Source: JAKORR01 sp964608495
Lineage (GTDB): Bacteria; Armatimonadota; Zipacnadia; Zipacnadales; FEN-943
Direction: 5' to 3'
Assembly (NCBI GenBank): GCA_964608495.1
Contig: CAZSOQ010000052.1
Span: forward strand, 1 to 25,710
Length of the DNA stretch: 25,710 nucleotides
The translations under genes and the position numbers were made by a program. The notes under the pieces were generated by a model, which did not search any database, was not told the origin of the DNA, and was given only the letters and a program-made list of their open reading frames with translations. This document shows positions 1-6,589 of the stretch, piece by piece (the stretch's first letter is position 1; each line of letters starts with the position of its first letter).

Positions 1-597
1 GATGTAGCCCTTGTTGAACTGCATGCCCTCGACGACCTCGACCTCGGTGCGGCCGACCTTGCTCTCCTCGACGGTGATGACCCCGTCCTTGCCGACCTGC
101 TCCATGGCGTCGGCGATGACTTCACCGATCGCGAGGTCGTTGCCGGCGATGCCCGCCACGTGAGCGATGGCGTCGCGGCCCTCCACGGGCGTGGAGTGCT
201 TCTGCATGTCCTCGACGACGGCGCGGGTGGCGATCTCGATGCCGCGCTTGACGAGCATCGGGTTGGCGCCGGCGGCGACGATGCGCATGCCCTGCTGCAC
301 GATGGCCTGGGCGAGCACGGTGGCGGTGGTGGTGCCATCGCCGGTGTCGTCGTTGGTCTTGGAGGCGACCTCGCGGCAGAGCTTGGCGCCCATGTTCTCA
401 TAGGGCTCCTCGAGCTCGACCTCCTTGGCCACGGTGACGCCGTCCTTGGTGATGTTGGGGCCGCCCCACTTCTTCTCGAGAACGACATTGCGCCCCTTGG
501 GCCCGAGCGTGACCTTCACGGCGCTGGCGACGGCGTCAACACCGCGCTCGAGGGCCCGGCGCGCTTCCTCTCCAAAGGCAAGCTGCTTTGCGGGCAT
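1..597 (-). CDS. groEL: Chaperonin GroEL (60 kDa chaperonin), N-terminal 199 residues, cut by window edge
   Basis: ATP-driven cytosolic chaperonin that folds proteins inside a double ring capped by GroES. The visible 199 residues cover the equatorial and intermediate domains and the first residues of the apical domain. The ATP-site motif TLGPKGRNVVL lies at about residues 30-40, and D87-G-T-T-T (87-91) supplies the nucleotide and catalytic residues at the same numbering as the E. coli protein. The start is ATG at 597, behind AAGGAGG with about 9 bases of spacing. An in-frame ATG at 606 directly abuts that Shine-Dalgarno and is less likely. It lies 18 bp downstream of groES in the same leftward operon under the CIRCE-type operator. 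The remaining two thirds lie beyond base 1. Identity is certain from the motif order; nothing odd is seen. Confidence 0.98.
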   Translation of the reverse strand, partial: MPAKQLAFGEEARRALERGVDAVASAVKVTLGPKGRNVVLEKKWGGPNITKDGVTVAKEVELEEPYENMGAKLCREVASKTNDDTGDGTTTATVLAQAIVQQGMRIVAAGANPMLVKRGIEIATRAVVEDMQKHSTPVEGRDAIAHVAGIAGNDLAIGEVIADAMEQVGKDGVITVEESKVGRTEVEVVEGMQFNKGYI

Positions 598-615
598 AGG
601 GCTCATCCTCCTTGG

Positions 616-954
616 CTAGTCAGACTTCCTGCGGCGGCGCCTGCTGCTCTTCTTTTCCTTCTTCTCTTCGGGCAGTCGGGCCGCCAGCAACGAAGACTCC
701 TCGACGATCAGGTACTTCTCGCCGGCCAGCTTGACCTCGGTGCCGGCATACTCGGTGTAGATGACGATATCGCCGACCTGCACCGAGACGGGGATGAGTT
801 CCCCGTCGGGCCCGGGGCGTCCAGGGCCGACCGCGATGACCTCGCCCTCGCGGGGGCGTTCCCGAGCGGACTCGGGGAGGATGATGCCGCCCTCGGTCTT
901 GCTCTCGGCGTCGAGGGGCTTGACGATCACCCGGTCTCTCAGAGGCTGCAACAT
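616..954 (-). CDS. groES: Co-chaperonin GroES with basic C-terminal extension
   Basis: Heptameric lid of the GroEL ring, cytosolic. The N-terminus MLQPLRDRVIVKPLD, the mobile-loop core GGIILP (residues 22-27), the GEVIAVGPG strand (37-45) and the GDIVIYTEYAGTEVK core (61-75) are classic. The ATG at 954 is chosen because family members begin here; an upstream in-frame ATG at 975 would add seven residues. A GGAAGG-type ribosome site lies just upstream. At 112 residues it is longer than the usual 95-100. The extra part is a charged tail after residue 95 with runs of Lys and five consecutive Arg near the end (KKEKKSSRRRRRK). It is first in the groES-groEL operon, 18 bp before groEL. The tail is seen directly; its role is unknown. 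Confidence 0.98.
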   Translation of the reverse strand: MLQPLRDRVIVKPLDAESKTEGGIILPESARERPREGEVIAVGPGRPGPDGELIPVSVQVGDIVIYTEYAGTEVKLAGEKYLIVEESSLLAARLPEEKKEKKSSRRRRRKSD

Positions 955-982
955 AGGACCTACACCACCTTCCATGGGAATA

Positions 983-1009
983 TTAGCAGTCCAGCGTACT
1001 GTCTGCTAA
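983..1009 (-). promoter_or_regulatory. CIRCE-like HrcA operator of groES-groEL
   Basis: Inverted repeat TTAGCAGTC-N9-GTCTGCTAA. Eight of nine arm positions are self-complementary, and the arms match the CIRCE consensus (TTAGCACTC-N9-GAGTGCTAA) except for one base in the left arm and two in the right. The spacer is the canonical 9 bp. It sits just downstream of the groES -10 box and about 30 bp before the groES start, exactly where HrcA represses groE operons. hrcA itself is not in the window. Confidence 0.8.
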
Positions 1010-1023
1010 TTTTCGCGGGCTGC

Positions 1024-1053
1024 AATATACCACCCTTTCCGGGCCGGTGTCAA
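1024..1053 (-). promoter_or_regulatory. Housekeeping-type promoter of groES-groEL
   Basis: On the minus strand a perfect TTGACA (-35, 1053-1048) is followed after 18 bp by TATATT (-10, 1029-1024). The expected start of transcription near 1017 lies immediately upstream of the CIRCE-like element, so a repressor bound there would block it. Confidence 0.8.
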
Positions 1054-1129
1054 TACCGCCGACGGGCGGTTCGGCTGCGGCCTCTTGCGTGCGCGCCGCC
1101 GGGCGACGCGGCGTGCGGAGCGGCGGCCG

Positions 1130-1158
1130 TTGCCCCCCGGGGAGGGCTGTGATATGAT
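1130..1158 (+). promoter_or_regulatory. Promoter of the 6S RNA gene
   Basis: TTGCCC (1130-1135), 17 bp spacer, TATGAT (1153-1158). The predicted transcription start is near 1165, exactly at the foot of the long closing stem of the RNA that follows. Confidence 0.65.
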
Positions 1159-1165
1159 AGCGGTG

Positions 1166-1338
1166 GCGCCCTGCGGTGTACGTGAAGTCCTTACAAAGCT
1201 GCGGGCCAAACATGGCCTAGAGGGAGCCTGGTCTCCGCAAGTGGCAGGCGCCGTCTCGTACGGCACCGGAAGCTTGCGGGAGGGCACCCACCTGCTCGCT
1301 AGGGTCGCGAGCTTCAGGACACACGGCACCGCGGGGGC
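1166..1338 (+). ncRNA. ssrS: Probable 6S RNA
   Basis: Small regulatory RNA that mimics an open promoter and sequesters sigma70-type RNA polymerase. A terminal stem is visible: GCGGTG (1173-1178) pairs with CACCGC (1327-1332). Further in, CGTG pairs with CACG and TCC pairs with GGA across small internal loops, giving the long interrupted rod typical of 6S. Internal stretches AGGGAGCC (about 1221-1228) and GGGCACCCACCT (about 1283-1294), and the CACGGCACCGC-like 3' end, resemble 6S RNAs as I remember them from proteobacteria. The length of about 173 nt fits, a matched promoter precedes it, and no convincing protein is encoded. Ends are estimated from the promoter and stem. A different structured RNA cannot be excluded without a covariance search. 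Confidence 0.7.
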
Positions 1339-1403
1339 TACTTACTTAGGGACAAGGTCGGCCCGTGCAGGGCCGGCAGCCCGGGGCAGGTGAAGCTGGC
1401 GGC

Positions 1404-2978
1404 ATGTCGATCGTGCGTATGCGCAAGTTCTTCCGGCGCTCCCTGCGGGTGCGCCTTGGGCCCAAGGCCTTCCACTTCGGAACGCCGGTGCAGATCATCT
1501 TCTGGGGCATCGTCATCATCTTCGTGGTAGGCGCCTACTATTCCTTCGGGCCGTCGGGCGCGAGGTCTCAGGGCGAGCGGAGCGGGGGCCCGAAGCTCTC
1601 CCGCGTCGTCGCCAAGGTGGGCAAGCAGACGATCTCGCGCGAGCGCTACCAGCTTGCGCTGATGATGTCGGGCTACGACCGCATGCCGGCTTCGAGCCGC
1701 CCGTACATGAAGCTGCAGCTCGTCCAGCAAATGACTGACGAGGTGCTGCAACTGCAGGGCGCGCGGCAGGAGGGCATCAAGGTCTCGGCGGCCGAGGTGC
1801 GCCAGAAGCAGCAGGAGCTGGTGGCGGAGTCCATCAACAGCATGTTCCCCGAGCGCAGGGAACTGGTGAAGTACCTGCGCAAGAAGCAGATGACCTACGC
1901 GCAGTACAAGGACAAGGTGCTCCGGGAAAGCTTCGGCGACGAGAAGGCGATCGAGCGCCAGCTACTGGTCGAGAAGCTTCGCCAGACGGTGGAGGGCCGG
2001 GTCAGGGTGAGCGACGAGGAGCTGAAGAGGTCCTTCGAGGAGGTCAAGGCGGGGCACATCCTCATCAGGCCTGGCGAGGAGCTGAAGAGGGCCGAGGAGG
2101 CCGCGAAGAAGGCCGGCAAGCCGGCCGGCGAGCTCGACGCCGACGCCCTGGCCAAGAAGAAGGCCGAGGACCTGCTGGCGAGGGCCAGGAAGGGGGAGGA
2201 CTTCGCGGCACTGGCGAAGGAGTACTCGGACGACAAGGGCAGCGGGGAGCAGGGCGGCGATCTGGGATGGTTCGCGCGGGGCCAGATGGTGCCCGAGTTC
2301 GAGCAGGCGGCCTTCGGCCTCAAGCCGGGCGAGATCTCCGGGTTGGTGAAGTCGAGCTTCGGCTACCACATCATCAAGCTCGAGGGCGAGAGGTCCAAGG
2401 TGCCCGACGACTTCGACAAGAACAAGGAGCAGTACAGGCAGACGGAGCTTGGCAACCGCAAGCAGCGGGCCTGGTCCGAGTACATGATGAAGCTCGAGGA
2501 GCAGGTGCCGGTGGAGATGGTGGACGCAGAGCTGCGGGGGTACAAGCTGGCGTCGGAAGGCAAGGAGCAGGAGGCCATGGCCGCGCTTGAGGAGGCCGTG
2601 GCCAACGACCCGCAGAACGTGGACGCCCGCTACCGGCTGGCCACCATGTACCGCGACAAGAACGAGAAGCAGCGGGCGGCGGAGCTGCTGCAGGAAGTGG
2701 TGACGACCGAGCAGGGCGCGCAGATGCCCGAGGCGCGGGTTGACCTGGGCGACCTCCTCGACGAGATGGGCAAGAGGACGGAGGCCATCGAGCAGTACAG
2801 GGCCGCCAGCGAGTGGGCCGTCGGGTACGATTTCGCCAACTACATGATCCACAGCAAGCTCCGGGAGAAGTTCGGGAAGCTCGGGCGGAAGGACCTGGTG
2901 AAGGTTGAGCAGGCCTGGATGGACGAGTTCGACAAGAACCAGCAGAGCTCGATGCCGACCATGAACTTCGGCCAGTAG
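1404..2978 (+). CDS. Membrane-anchored parvulin-type peptidyl-prolyl isomerase with C-terminal TPR repeats
   Basis: Likely extracytoplasmic foldase of the SurA/PrsA/PpiD type, catalysing cis-trans isomerisation at prolines. Of 524 residues, 1-24 are strongly basic and 27-46 form one hydrophobic anchor, so the rest should face outwards. A SurA-like helical chaperone region follows (about 65-215). The parvulin domain spans about 217-328, with the opening GHILIRP, the EYSDD.GSG..GGDLGWF signature (273-290) and the closing SSFGYHIIKLEG (317-328). Residues 375-475 form about two or three TPR-like helical hairpins. The ATG at 1404 follows AGGTGA by 10 bp; a GTG at 1365 is in frame but lacks a ribosome site. 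It is first of a rightward run ending in rsmI. TPRs on a parvulin are less common than the plain form. The domain calls are firm; the substrates are unknown. Confidence 0.88.
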   Translation: MSIVRMRKFFRRSLRVRLGPKAFHFGTPVQIIFWGIVIIFVVGAYYSFGPSGARSQGERSGGPKLSRVVAKVGKQTISRERYQLALMMSGYDRMPASSRPYMKLQLVQQMTDEVLQLQGARQEGIKVSAAEVRQKQQELVAESINSMFPERRELVKYLRKKQMTYAQYKDKVLRESFGDEKAIERQLLVEKLRQTVEGRVRVSDEELKRSFEEVKAGHILIRPGEELKRAEEAAKKAGKPAGELDADALAKKKAEDLLARARKGEDFAALAKEYSDDKGSGEQGGDLGWFARGQMVPEFEQAAFGLKPGEISGLVKSSFGYHIIKLEGERSKVPDDFDKNKEQYRQTELGNRKQRAWSEYMMKLEEQVPVEMVDAELRGYKLASEGKEQEAMAALEEAVANDPQNVDARYRLATMYRDKNEKQRAAELLQEVVTTEQGAQMPEARVDLGDLLDEMGKRTEAIEQYRAASEWAVGYDFANYMIHSKLREKFGKLGRKDLVKVEQAWMDEFDKNQQSSMPTMNFGQ

Positions 2979-3014
2979 ACGGGCGTGGGGGGTACCGGTT
3001 CCGCAGGTGGCACC

Positions 3015-3875
3015 ATGGATACCGAGTGCGTCAAGCTGAAGATCCGACTGGCCCAGATCGCGCCTCGCCTTGGCGACATCCAGCGGAACCTGCAGACCCA
3101 CCGCGAGGTCATCGAGCGCGCCGGGCAAGACGGTGTCGGTCTGCTGGTGTTCCCCGAGCTGTCACTGACGGGCTACTACCTGCGGGACCTGGCGTCCGAG
3201 GTGGCCATCAGGGCGGACGACGAGGCCCTCCTCGGGCTGGCGGCTCTGGCTGGGCCGGTGACGGTGGTGCTCGGCTTCGTGGAGCGCGACCGGCGCGGCC
3301 GGGTCTTCTGCTCGGCGGGGTGTCTCGCCGGAGGCAAGGTCGCTCACGTCCACCGCAAGGTTTACCTGCCCACCTACGGCATGTTCGACGAGGGTCGCTA
3401 CCTGACGCCCGGCGACGAGGTGCGGGCTTTCGAGGGCGACGGTTGGCGGGGCGGGCTCCTGGTCTGCGAGGACCTCTGGCACCTCTCTCCCCTACTGCTG
3501 CTGGCCGGACAGGGGACCGACCTGCTGATCGCCCTCTCCTGCAGTCCGGCCCGCGGCGTGGCCGGCCAGGGCCTCTCGAGCCAGGCCGCATGGGAGGACA
3601 TGCTCCCCACCTATGCCCGGCTGCTGCAGCAGTTCGTGGTCTTCTGCAACCGCGTGGGCTACGAGGACGGCGTGTGCTTCTGGGGCGGGTCCGGCGTCTG
3701 GGGCCCCGAGGGTCGGGCGCTGGCCCGCGCGCCGGTGCTCGACGCCGCGACGGTGGACTGCGAGGTGGACCTGAGGGACCTGTACCAGGTGCGCGCGTCG
3801 TCGCCCCTGCTGGCCAACGAGAGGGATGAGCTCACTCTGCGGGAGATGGAGCGGGTCACGCGTGAGCGAGCTTGA
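3015..3875 (+). CDS. Nitrilase-superfamily glutaminase, probable amidotransferase subunit of NAD synthetase
   Basis: Carbon-nitrogen hydrolase of 286 residues. The Glu-Lys-Cys triad is visible: E48 in FPELSLTG, K115 in HRKVYLP and C150 in LVCEDLWH. The YGMFDEGRY motif after the Lys and the VCEDLWH context match the N-terminal glutaminase domain of glutamine-dependent NAD synthetases. In those enzymes it feeds ammonia from glutamine to the synthetase domain. Its stop lies 14 bp inside the next gene, nadE, so the two are translationally coupled and probably form one two-subunit enzyme; this partnership is inferred from context. The ATG at 3015 follows AGGTGG closely and is preferred over an upstream in-frame GTG (2985). 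It could alternatively be a stand-alone nitrilase or omega-amidase, but adjacency argues otherwise. Confidence 0.85.
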   Translation: MDTECVKLKIRLAQIAPRLGDIQRNLQTHREVIERAGQDGVGLLVFPELSLTGYYLRDLASEVAIRADDEALLGLAALAGPVTVVLGFVERDRRGRVFCSAGCLAGGKVAHVHRKVYLPTYGMFDEGRYLTPGDEVRAFEGDGWRGGLLVCEDLWHLSPLLLLAGQGTDLLIALSCSPARGVAGQGLSSQAAWEDMLPTYARLLQQFVVFCNRVGYEDGVCFWGGSGVWGPEGRALARAPVLDAATVDCEVDLRDLYQVRASSPLLANERDELTLREMERVTRERA

Positions 3876-4683
3876 GGTCAACTGCGAACTGGTGGAGAAG
3901 ATCATCTGCGGGTTCCTGCGCGATGAGCTGGGGAAGGTCGGGTTCCCCCGCGCGGTGGTGGGTCTGTCGGGCGGGATCGACTCGTCGGTGGCGGCGGTGG
4001 TGACCGCGCGGGCGCTGGGCGCCGAGAACTGCCTGGCTGTGCTGATGCCCTACAGGACTTCCAGGCCGGACAGCCTCAGCGACGCGGAGGCCCTGGCGGC
4101 GCAGGTGGGCCTGGAGACGATCGTGGTGGACATCACGCCGCAGGTGGACGCGTACTTCGAGCGCTTCCCCGACGCCAACGAGCGACGGCGCGGGAACAAG
4201 ATGGCGCGAGAGCGGATGACGATCCTGTACGATCTGTCGGAGGCCCGCAAGGCCCTGGTGGTCGGGACGAGCAACAAGACCGAGACTCTGCTGGGGTACA
4301 CGACCCTGTGGGGCGACATGGCGTGCGCGGTCATGCCGCTCGGCGACCTGTACAAGACACAGGTTCGGCAGTTCGCGCGGTATCTGGGGGTGCCGGATCG
4401 CATAGTAGCCAAGCCGCCGAGCGCGGACCTGTGGACGGGGCAGACGGACGAGGGGGAGCTGGGGTTCACCTACGCCGACGCGGACCGGCTGCTGTACCGG
4501 ATAGTGGACCTGCGGTGGTCGCGGCAGAGGTGCATCAGTGAGGGCTTCGCCGCCGAGTTTGTTGACGCCGTGGCCGAGAGGATGAGGCGGAGCCAGTACA
4601 AACGGCGCTTGCCGCTGGTGTGCAAGCTGTCCTCGCGCACGGTGGACCGCGACTTCCGGTACCCCCGCGACTGGGGCTACTGA
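3862..4683 (+). CDS. nadE: NAD+ synthetase, short (ammonia-type) form
   Basis: ATP-dependent amidation of deamido-NAD to NAD+, last step of NAD synthesis, cytosolic. Of 273 residues, the PP-loop ATP motif SGGIDSS is at 36-42. The family blocks LMPYRTS, KMARERMTILYD, VVGTSNKTETLLGYTTLWGD and PLGDLYKTQVR follow in order, then the AKPPSADLW.GQTDE substrate loop. The length matches NadE proteins that lack a fused glutaminase domain. The start is GTG at 3862, behind a GGAG-rich stretch and inside the previous gene (14 bp overlap). The preceding glutaminase gene probably supplies ammonia. rsmI starts 7 bp after the stop. Family identity is certain; the glutamine dependence is inference. Confidence 0.96.
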   Translation: MSELEVNCELVEKIICGFLRDELGKVGFPRAVVGLSGGIDSSVAAVVTARALGAENCLAVLMPYRTSRPDSLSDAEALAAQVGLETIVVDITPQVDAYFERFPDANERRRGNKMARERMTILYDLSEARKALVVGTSNKTETLLGYTTLWGDMACAVMPLGDLYKTQVRQFARYLGVPDRIVAKPPSADLWTGQTDEGELGFTYADADRLLYRIVDLRWSRQRCISEGFAAEFVDAVAERMRRSQYKRRLPLVCKLSSRTVDRDFRYPRDWGY

Positions 4684-4690
4684 CTCGGAG

Positions 4691-5578
4691 GTGGGCGCGA
4701 CGCCGTCCGGCGAGGGTAACGCAGCCGGCATCGGCACGCTGTACGTGGTGGCGACCCCCCTGGGCAACCTTGGCGATTTGTCCCCCCGAGCCGCCGACGT
4801 GCTGCGGGCCGTGGACCTGATCGCGGCGGAGGACACCCGTCGCGTCGCGCGGCTGCTGGCGCACCTCAAGGTAAACAGACCGACGACCAGCTTCCACTCC
4901 TACAGCTCGGAGGACAAGCTGCGGGGACTGGTGGAGCGGCTCGCACGGGGCCAGAAGGTGGCCCTGGTCAGCGACGCGGGCACGCCGTGCATCTCGGACC
5001 CGGGAGCGGAGCTGGTGGCGGCGGCGTGGGAGATCGGGGCGCCTGTGGTACCCGTGCCCGGCCCCTGCGCGGCGGTGGCGGCGCTGGCGGCGAGCGGATT
5101 CCCGGCGGGGAGGTTCCTCTTCGCGGGCTACGTGCCCCGGCACGCCTCGCAGCGGCGGGAGTTCCTGGCGGGGATGCTGCGGCAGCCCTGGCCGGTGGTC
5201 CTGTACGAGGCGCCCGGCCGCGTGGCGACGCTCCTGGCGGACTTGGCCCTGCTCGCGCAGCCCGACCGACAGGTGCTGGTGGGCCGCGAACTGACCAAGC
5301 TGCACGAGGAGATGCTTCGGGGGAAGGTGGGCGACGTGGCGGCGGCGTGGGAGGACGCGACGGCGCGCGGCGAGGTGACGGTGGTCATCGCGCCGGGGCA
5401 ACAGGCCGCGGCTGAGGCGGGCGCGGCCGAGGCGAGCGCGCTGGCGGCCTGGCTTGCCCGCGAGGGACTGCCTCCAGGCCGGATCGCCGCGGCGCTCACG
5501 CGGTTGTGCGGCCTGAGCCGGGCTGAGGCCTACGAAAAGGCCCAGGCGGCCGCGCGGGCCGAGCGCCCGCGGCTTTAG
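4691..5578 (+). CDS. rsmI: 16S rRNA (cytidine(1402)-2'-O)-methyltransferase RsmI
   Basis: SAM-dependent methylase that modifies C1402 at the ribosomal decoding centre. Of 295 residues, it carries the SAM/tetrapyrrole-methylase fold signatures: TLYVVATPLGNLGDLS near residue 16, AAEDTRRVARLL (45-56), LVSDAGTPCISDPG (92-105), PVPGPCA and ELTKLHEE. The C-terminal region is rich in Ala/Glu and ends in a helical segment (GLSRAEAYEKAQAAAR). The start is GTG at 4691, but GGAG directly abuts it with no spacing. The true initiation site is uncertain, although homology only begins around residue 15. It lies 7 bp after nadE and probably ends the operon that begins with the parvulin gene. Confidence 0.95.
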   Translation: MGATPSGEGNAAGIGTLYVVATPLGNLGDLSPRAADVLRAVDLIAAEDTRRVARLLAHLKVNRPTTSFHSYSSEDKLRGLVERLARGQKVALVSDAGTPCISDPGAELVAAAWEIGAPVVPVPGPCAAVAALAASGFPAGRFLFAGYVPRHASQRREFLAGMLRQPWPVVLYEAPGRVATLLADLALLAQPDRQVLVGRELTKLHEEMLRGKVGDVAAAWEDATARGEVTVVIAPGQQAAAEAGAAEASALAAWLAREGLPPGRIAAALTRLCGLSRAEAYEKAQAAARAERPRL

Positions 5579-5589
5579 CGGCGCGGTTG

Positions 5590-5598
5590 TGGTAGAAT
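5590..5598 (+). promoter_or_regulatory. Possible extended -10 promoter of the Pro/Thr-repeat protein gene
   Basis: TGG followed by TAGAAT (5593-5598) makes a TGn extended -10. No convincing -35 is seen 16-18 bp upstream. It lies 12 bp after the rsmI stop and about 43 bp before the next ATG, so it could give that gene its own transcript. Confidence 0.4.
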
Positions 5599-5640
5599 AG
5601 GGGCACTGCCAGAGGAATCCACTGTACCGAGGTGAGACGA

Positions 5641-6453
5641 ATGCGCAAGGCGGGCGCTATGGTCACCGGACTTCTTCTTTTGATGGCTGTCGCTGCATGG
5701 GGGCAGCAGGCAGACCTGGAAGGCAACATCGTGCTGCGCGGCGGCCAGAGCCTGGCCGGGAAGATCCAATTGGCCGAGCTGGGCGTGGTCGAGGGCGCCG
5801 GCATCGGCAACACGCTGACGGGGCATGGGGCCTTCGTGCTCAAGGTCGGCGACAAGACGGAGCGCATACCGGCCGACGACATCGCCAGTGTGGACATCGA
5901 GTGGGTCAACGCCGGGACCGAGGCGGAGCCCCGGTGGGAAATCAAGAAGATGGTGGTCGCCAAGAGGGACGGCTCGACCGTCGAGGGCGCGCCGGACTGG
6001 CTGCTGCACGCGACCAACGCGTGGGTCATCGGGGCGGACAACAAGCCGATCAAGGTGCATGTCTTCCCCTTCGGCGGCGAGCCCTTCTCGCCGGATGATC
6101 TGATCGCCAAGATCCAGCTCGCCGCAGGGGCAGCGCCCGTGGCTCCCACACCCGAGGCACCGGTTGCCCCAACGCCCGAGGCGCCCACTGCGCCGACGCC
6201 TACCGCGCCAACGCCGGAGGCGCCCACTGCGCCGACGCCTACCGCGCCAACGCCAGAGGCGCCCGCACCGTCGGCCCCGACACCCGAGGCCCCCGTGGTC
6301 ACCCCGGCACCGCAAGTCGGGCCCACCGTGGTGAGCGGCCCGATCATCGGGCGCGACGTGCTCGTCTTCACGGTGCGCTGCCCCAAGTGCGGGTCACTGA
6401 TAAAGATCATCATCACCGCCGAGGCCATGACCGTAGAGCATATCGGCGAGTAG
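5641..6453 (+). CDS. Secreted protein with Pro/Thr/Ala/Glu repeat linker and C-terminal CxxC
   Basis: No family recognised. 270 residues from ATG 5641, chosen because GAGGTGA lies about 6 bp upstream. Residues 1-21 form a signal peptide (basic start, LLLLM core, AWG-QQ cleavage). Residues about 22-155 form a globular, beta-rich region (for example GDKTERIPADDIASVDIEW). Residues about 161-221 are a low-complexity linker built from APTPEAP/TAPTPTAP units, encoded partly by a 39-bp tandem repeat. The last 45 residues hold a VRCPKCGSLIKI segment, with C247 and C250 as half of a zinc-ribbon-like knuckle. The layout of an exported domain, a stiff Pro-rich spacer and a small terminal domain suggests a wall-spanning or surface protein. 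That is inference. A terminator-like hairpin follows. Confidence 0.8.
   Translation: MRKAGAMVTGLLLLMAVAAWGQQADLEGNIVLRGGQSLAGKIQLAELGVVEGAGIGNTLTGHGAFVLKVGDKTERIPADDIASVDIEWVNAGTEAEPRWEIKKMVVAKRDGSTVEGAPDWLLHATNAWVIGADNKPIKVHVFPFGGEPFSPDDLIAKIQLAAGAAPVAPTPEAPVAPTPEAPTAPTPTAPTPEAPTAPTPTAPTPEAPAPSAPTPEAPVVTPAPQVGPTVVSGPIIGRDVLVFTVRCPKCGSLIKIIITAEAMTVEHIGE
6181..6258 (+). repeat. 39-bp tandem repeat, two copies, in the Pro/Thr linker
   Basis: Copies 6181-6219 and 6220-6258 differ at one base (g/a near the end of the unit). Each encodes 13 residues, APTAPTPTAPTPE. Related but diverged units flank it on both sides. Near identity suggests recent duplication or slippage in frame. Confidence 0.92.
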
Positions 6454-6511
6454 AGCGGACCGACGGCCCTCTCCCGGGGGCCCTGTCGCCCCGCCTTGGG
6501 CAGGGGATAAG

Positions 6512-6558
6512 ACCCGGCGCGGCGTGAGGTGGAAGCGCCGCGTCGGGTTTCCTGTTTG
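6512..6558 (+). terminator. Intrinsic terminator-like hairpin between the repeat protein and tyrS
   Basis: A 13-bp stem (6512-6524 ACCCGGCGCGGCG with 6536-6548, one G-U pair) with an 11-nt loop is followed by TTTCCTGTTT. It ends about 32 bp before the tyrS start. It may terminate the upstream transcript. It could also act as a tyrS leader element, but no T-box features were seen. Confidence 0.6.
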
Positions 6559-6589
6559 CGGTTCCAGTCCTTGTGTCGGAGAAAGAGCC

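Noticed and set aside
1321..1350. T-box-like GGCACCGCGG sequence
   Set aside because: It pairs as the 3' arm of the 6S closing stem; no specifier loop, antiterminator pair or terminator was seen, and no aminoacyl-tRNA synthetase or amino-acid gene follows.
1085..1393. 102-codon rightward ORF over the 6S region
   Set aside because: No family resemblance, no ribosome site, and the segment is explained better by a structured RNA.
1962..3128. 388-codon antisense ORF across the parvulin gene
   Set aside because: Same GC-frame artefact; composition is low-complexity and the sense strand carries clear domains.
6454..6589. T-box riboswitch for tyrS
   Set aside because: The leader is too short and lacks the T-box sequence; only a plain hairpin is present.
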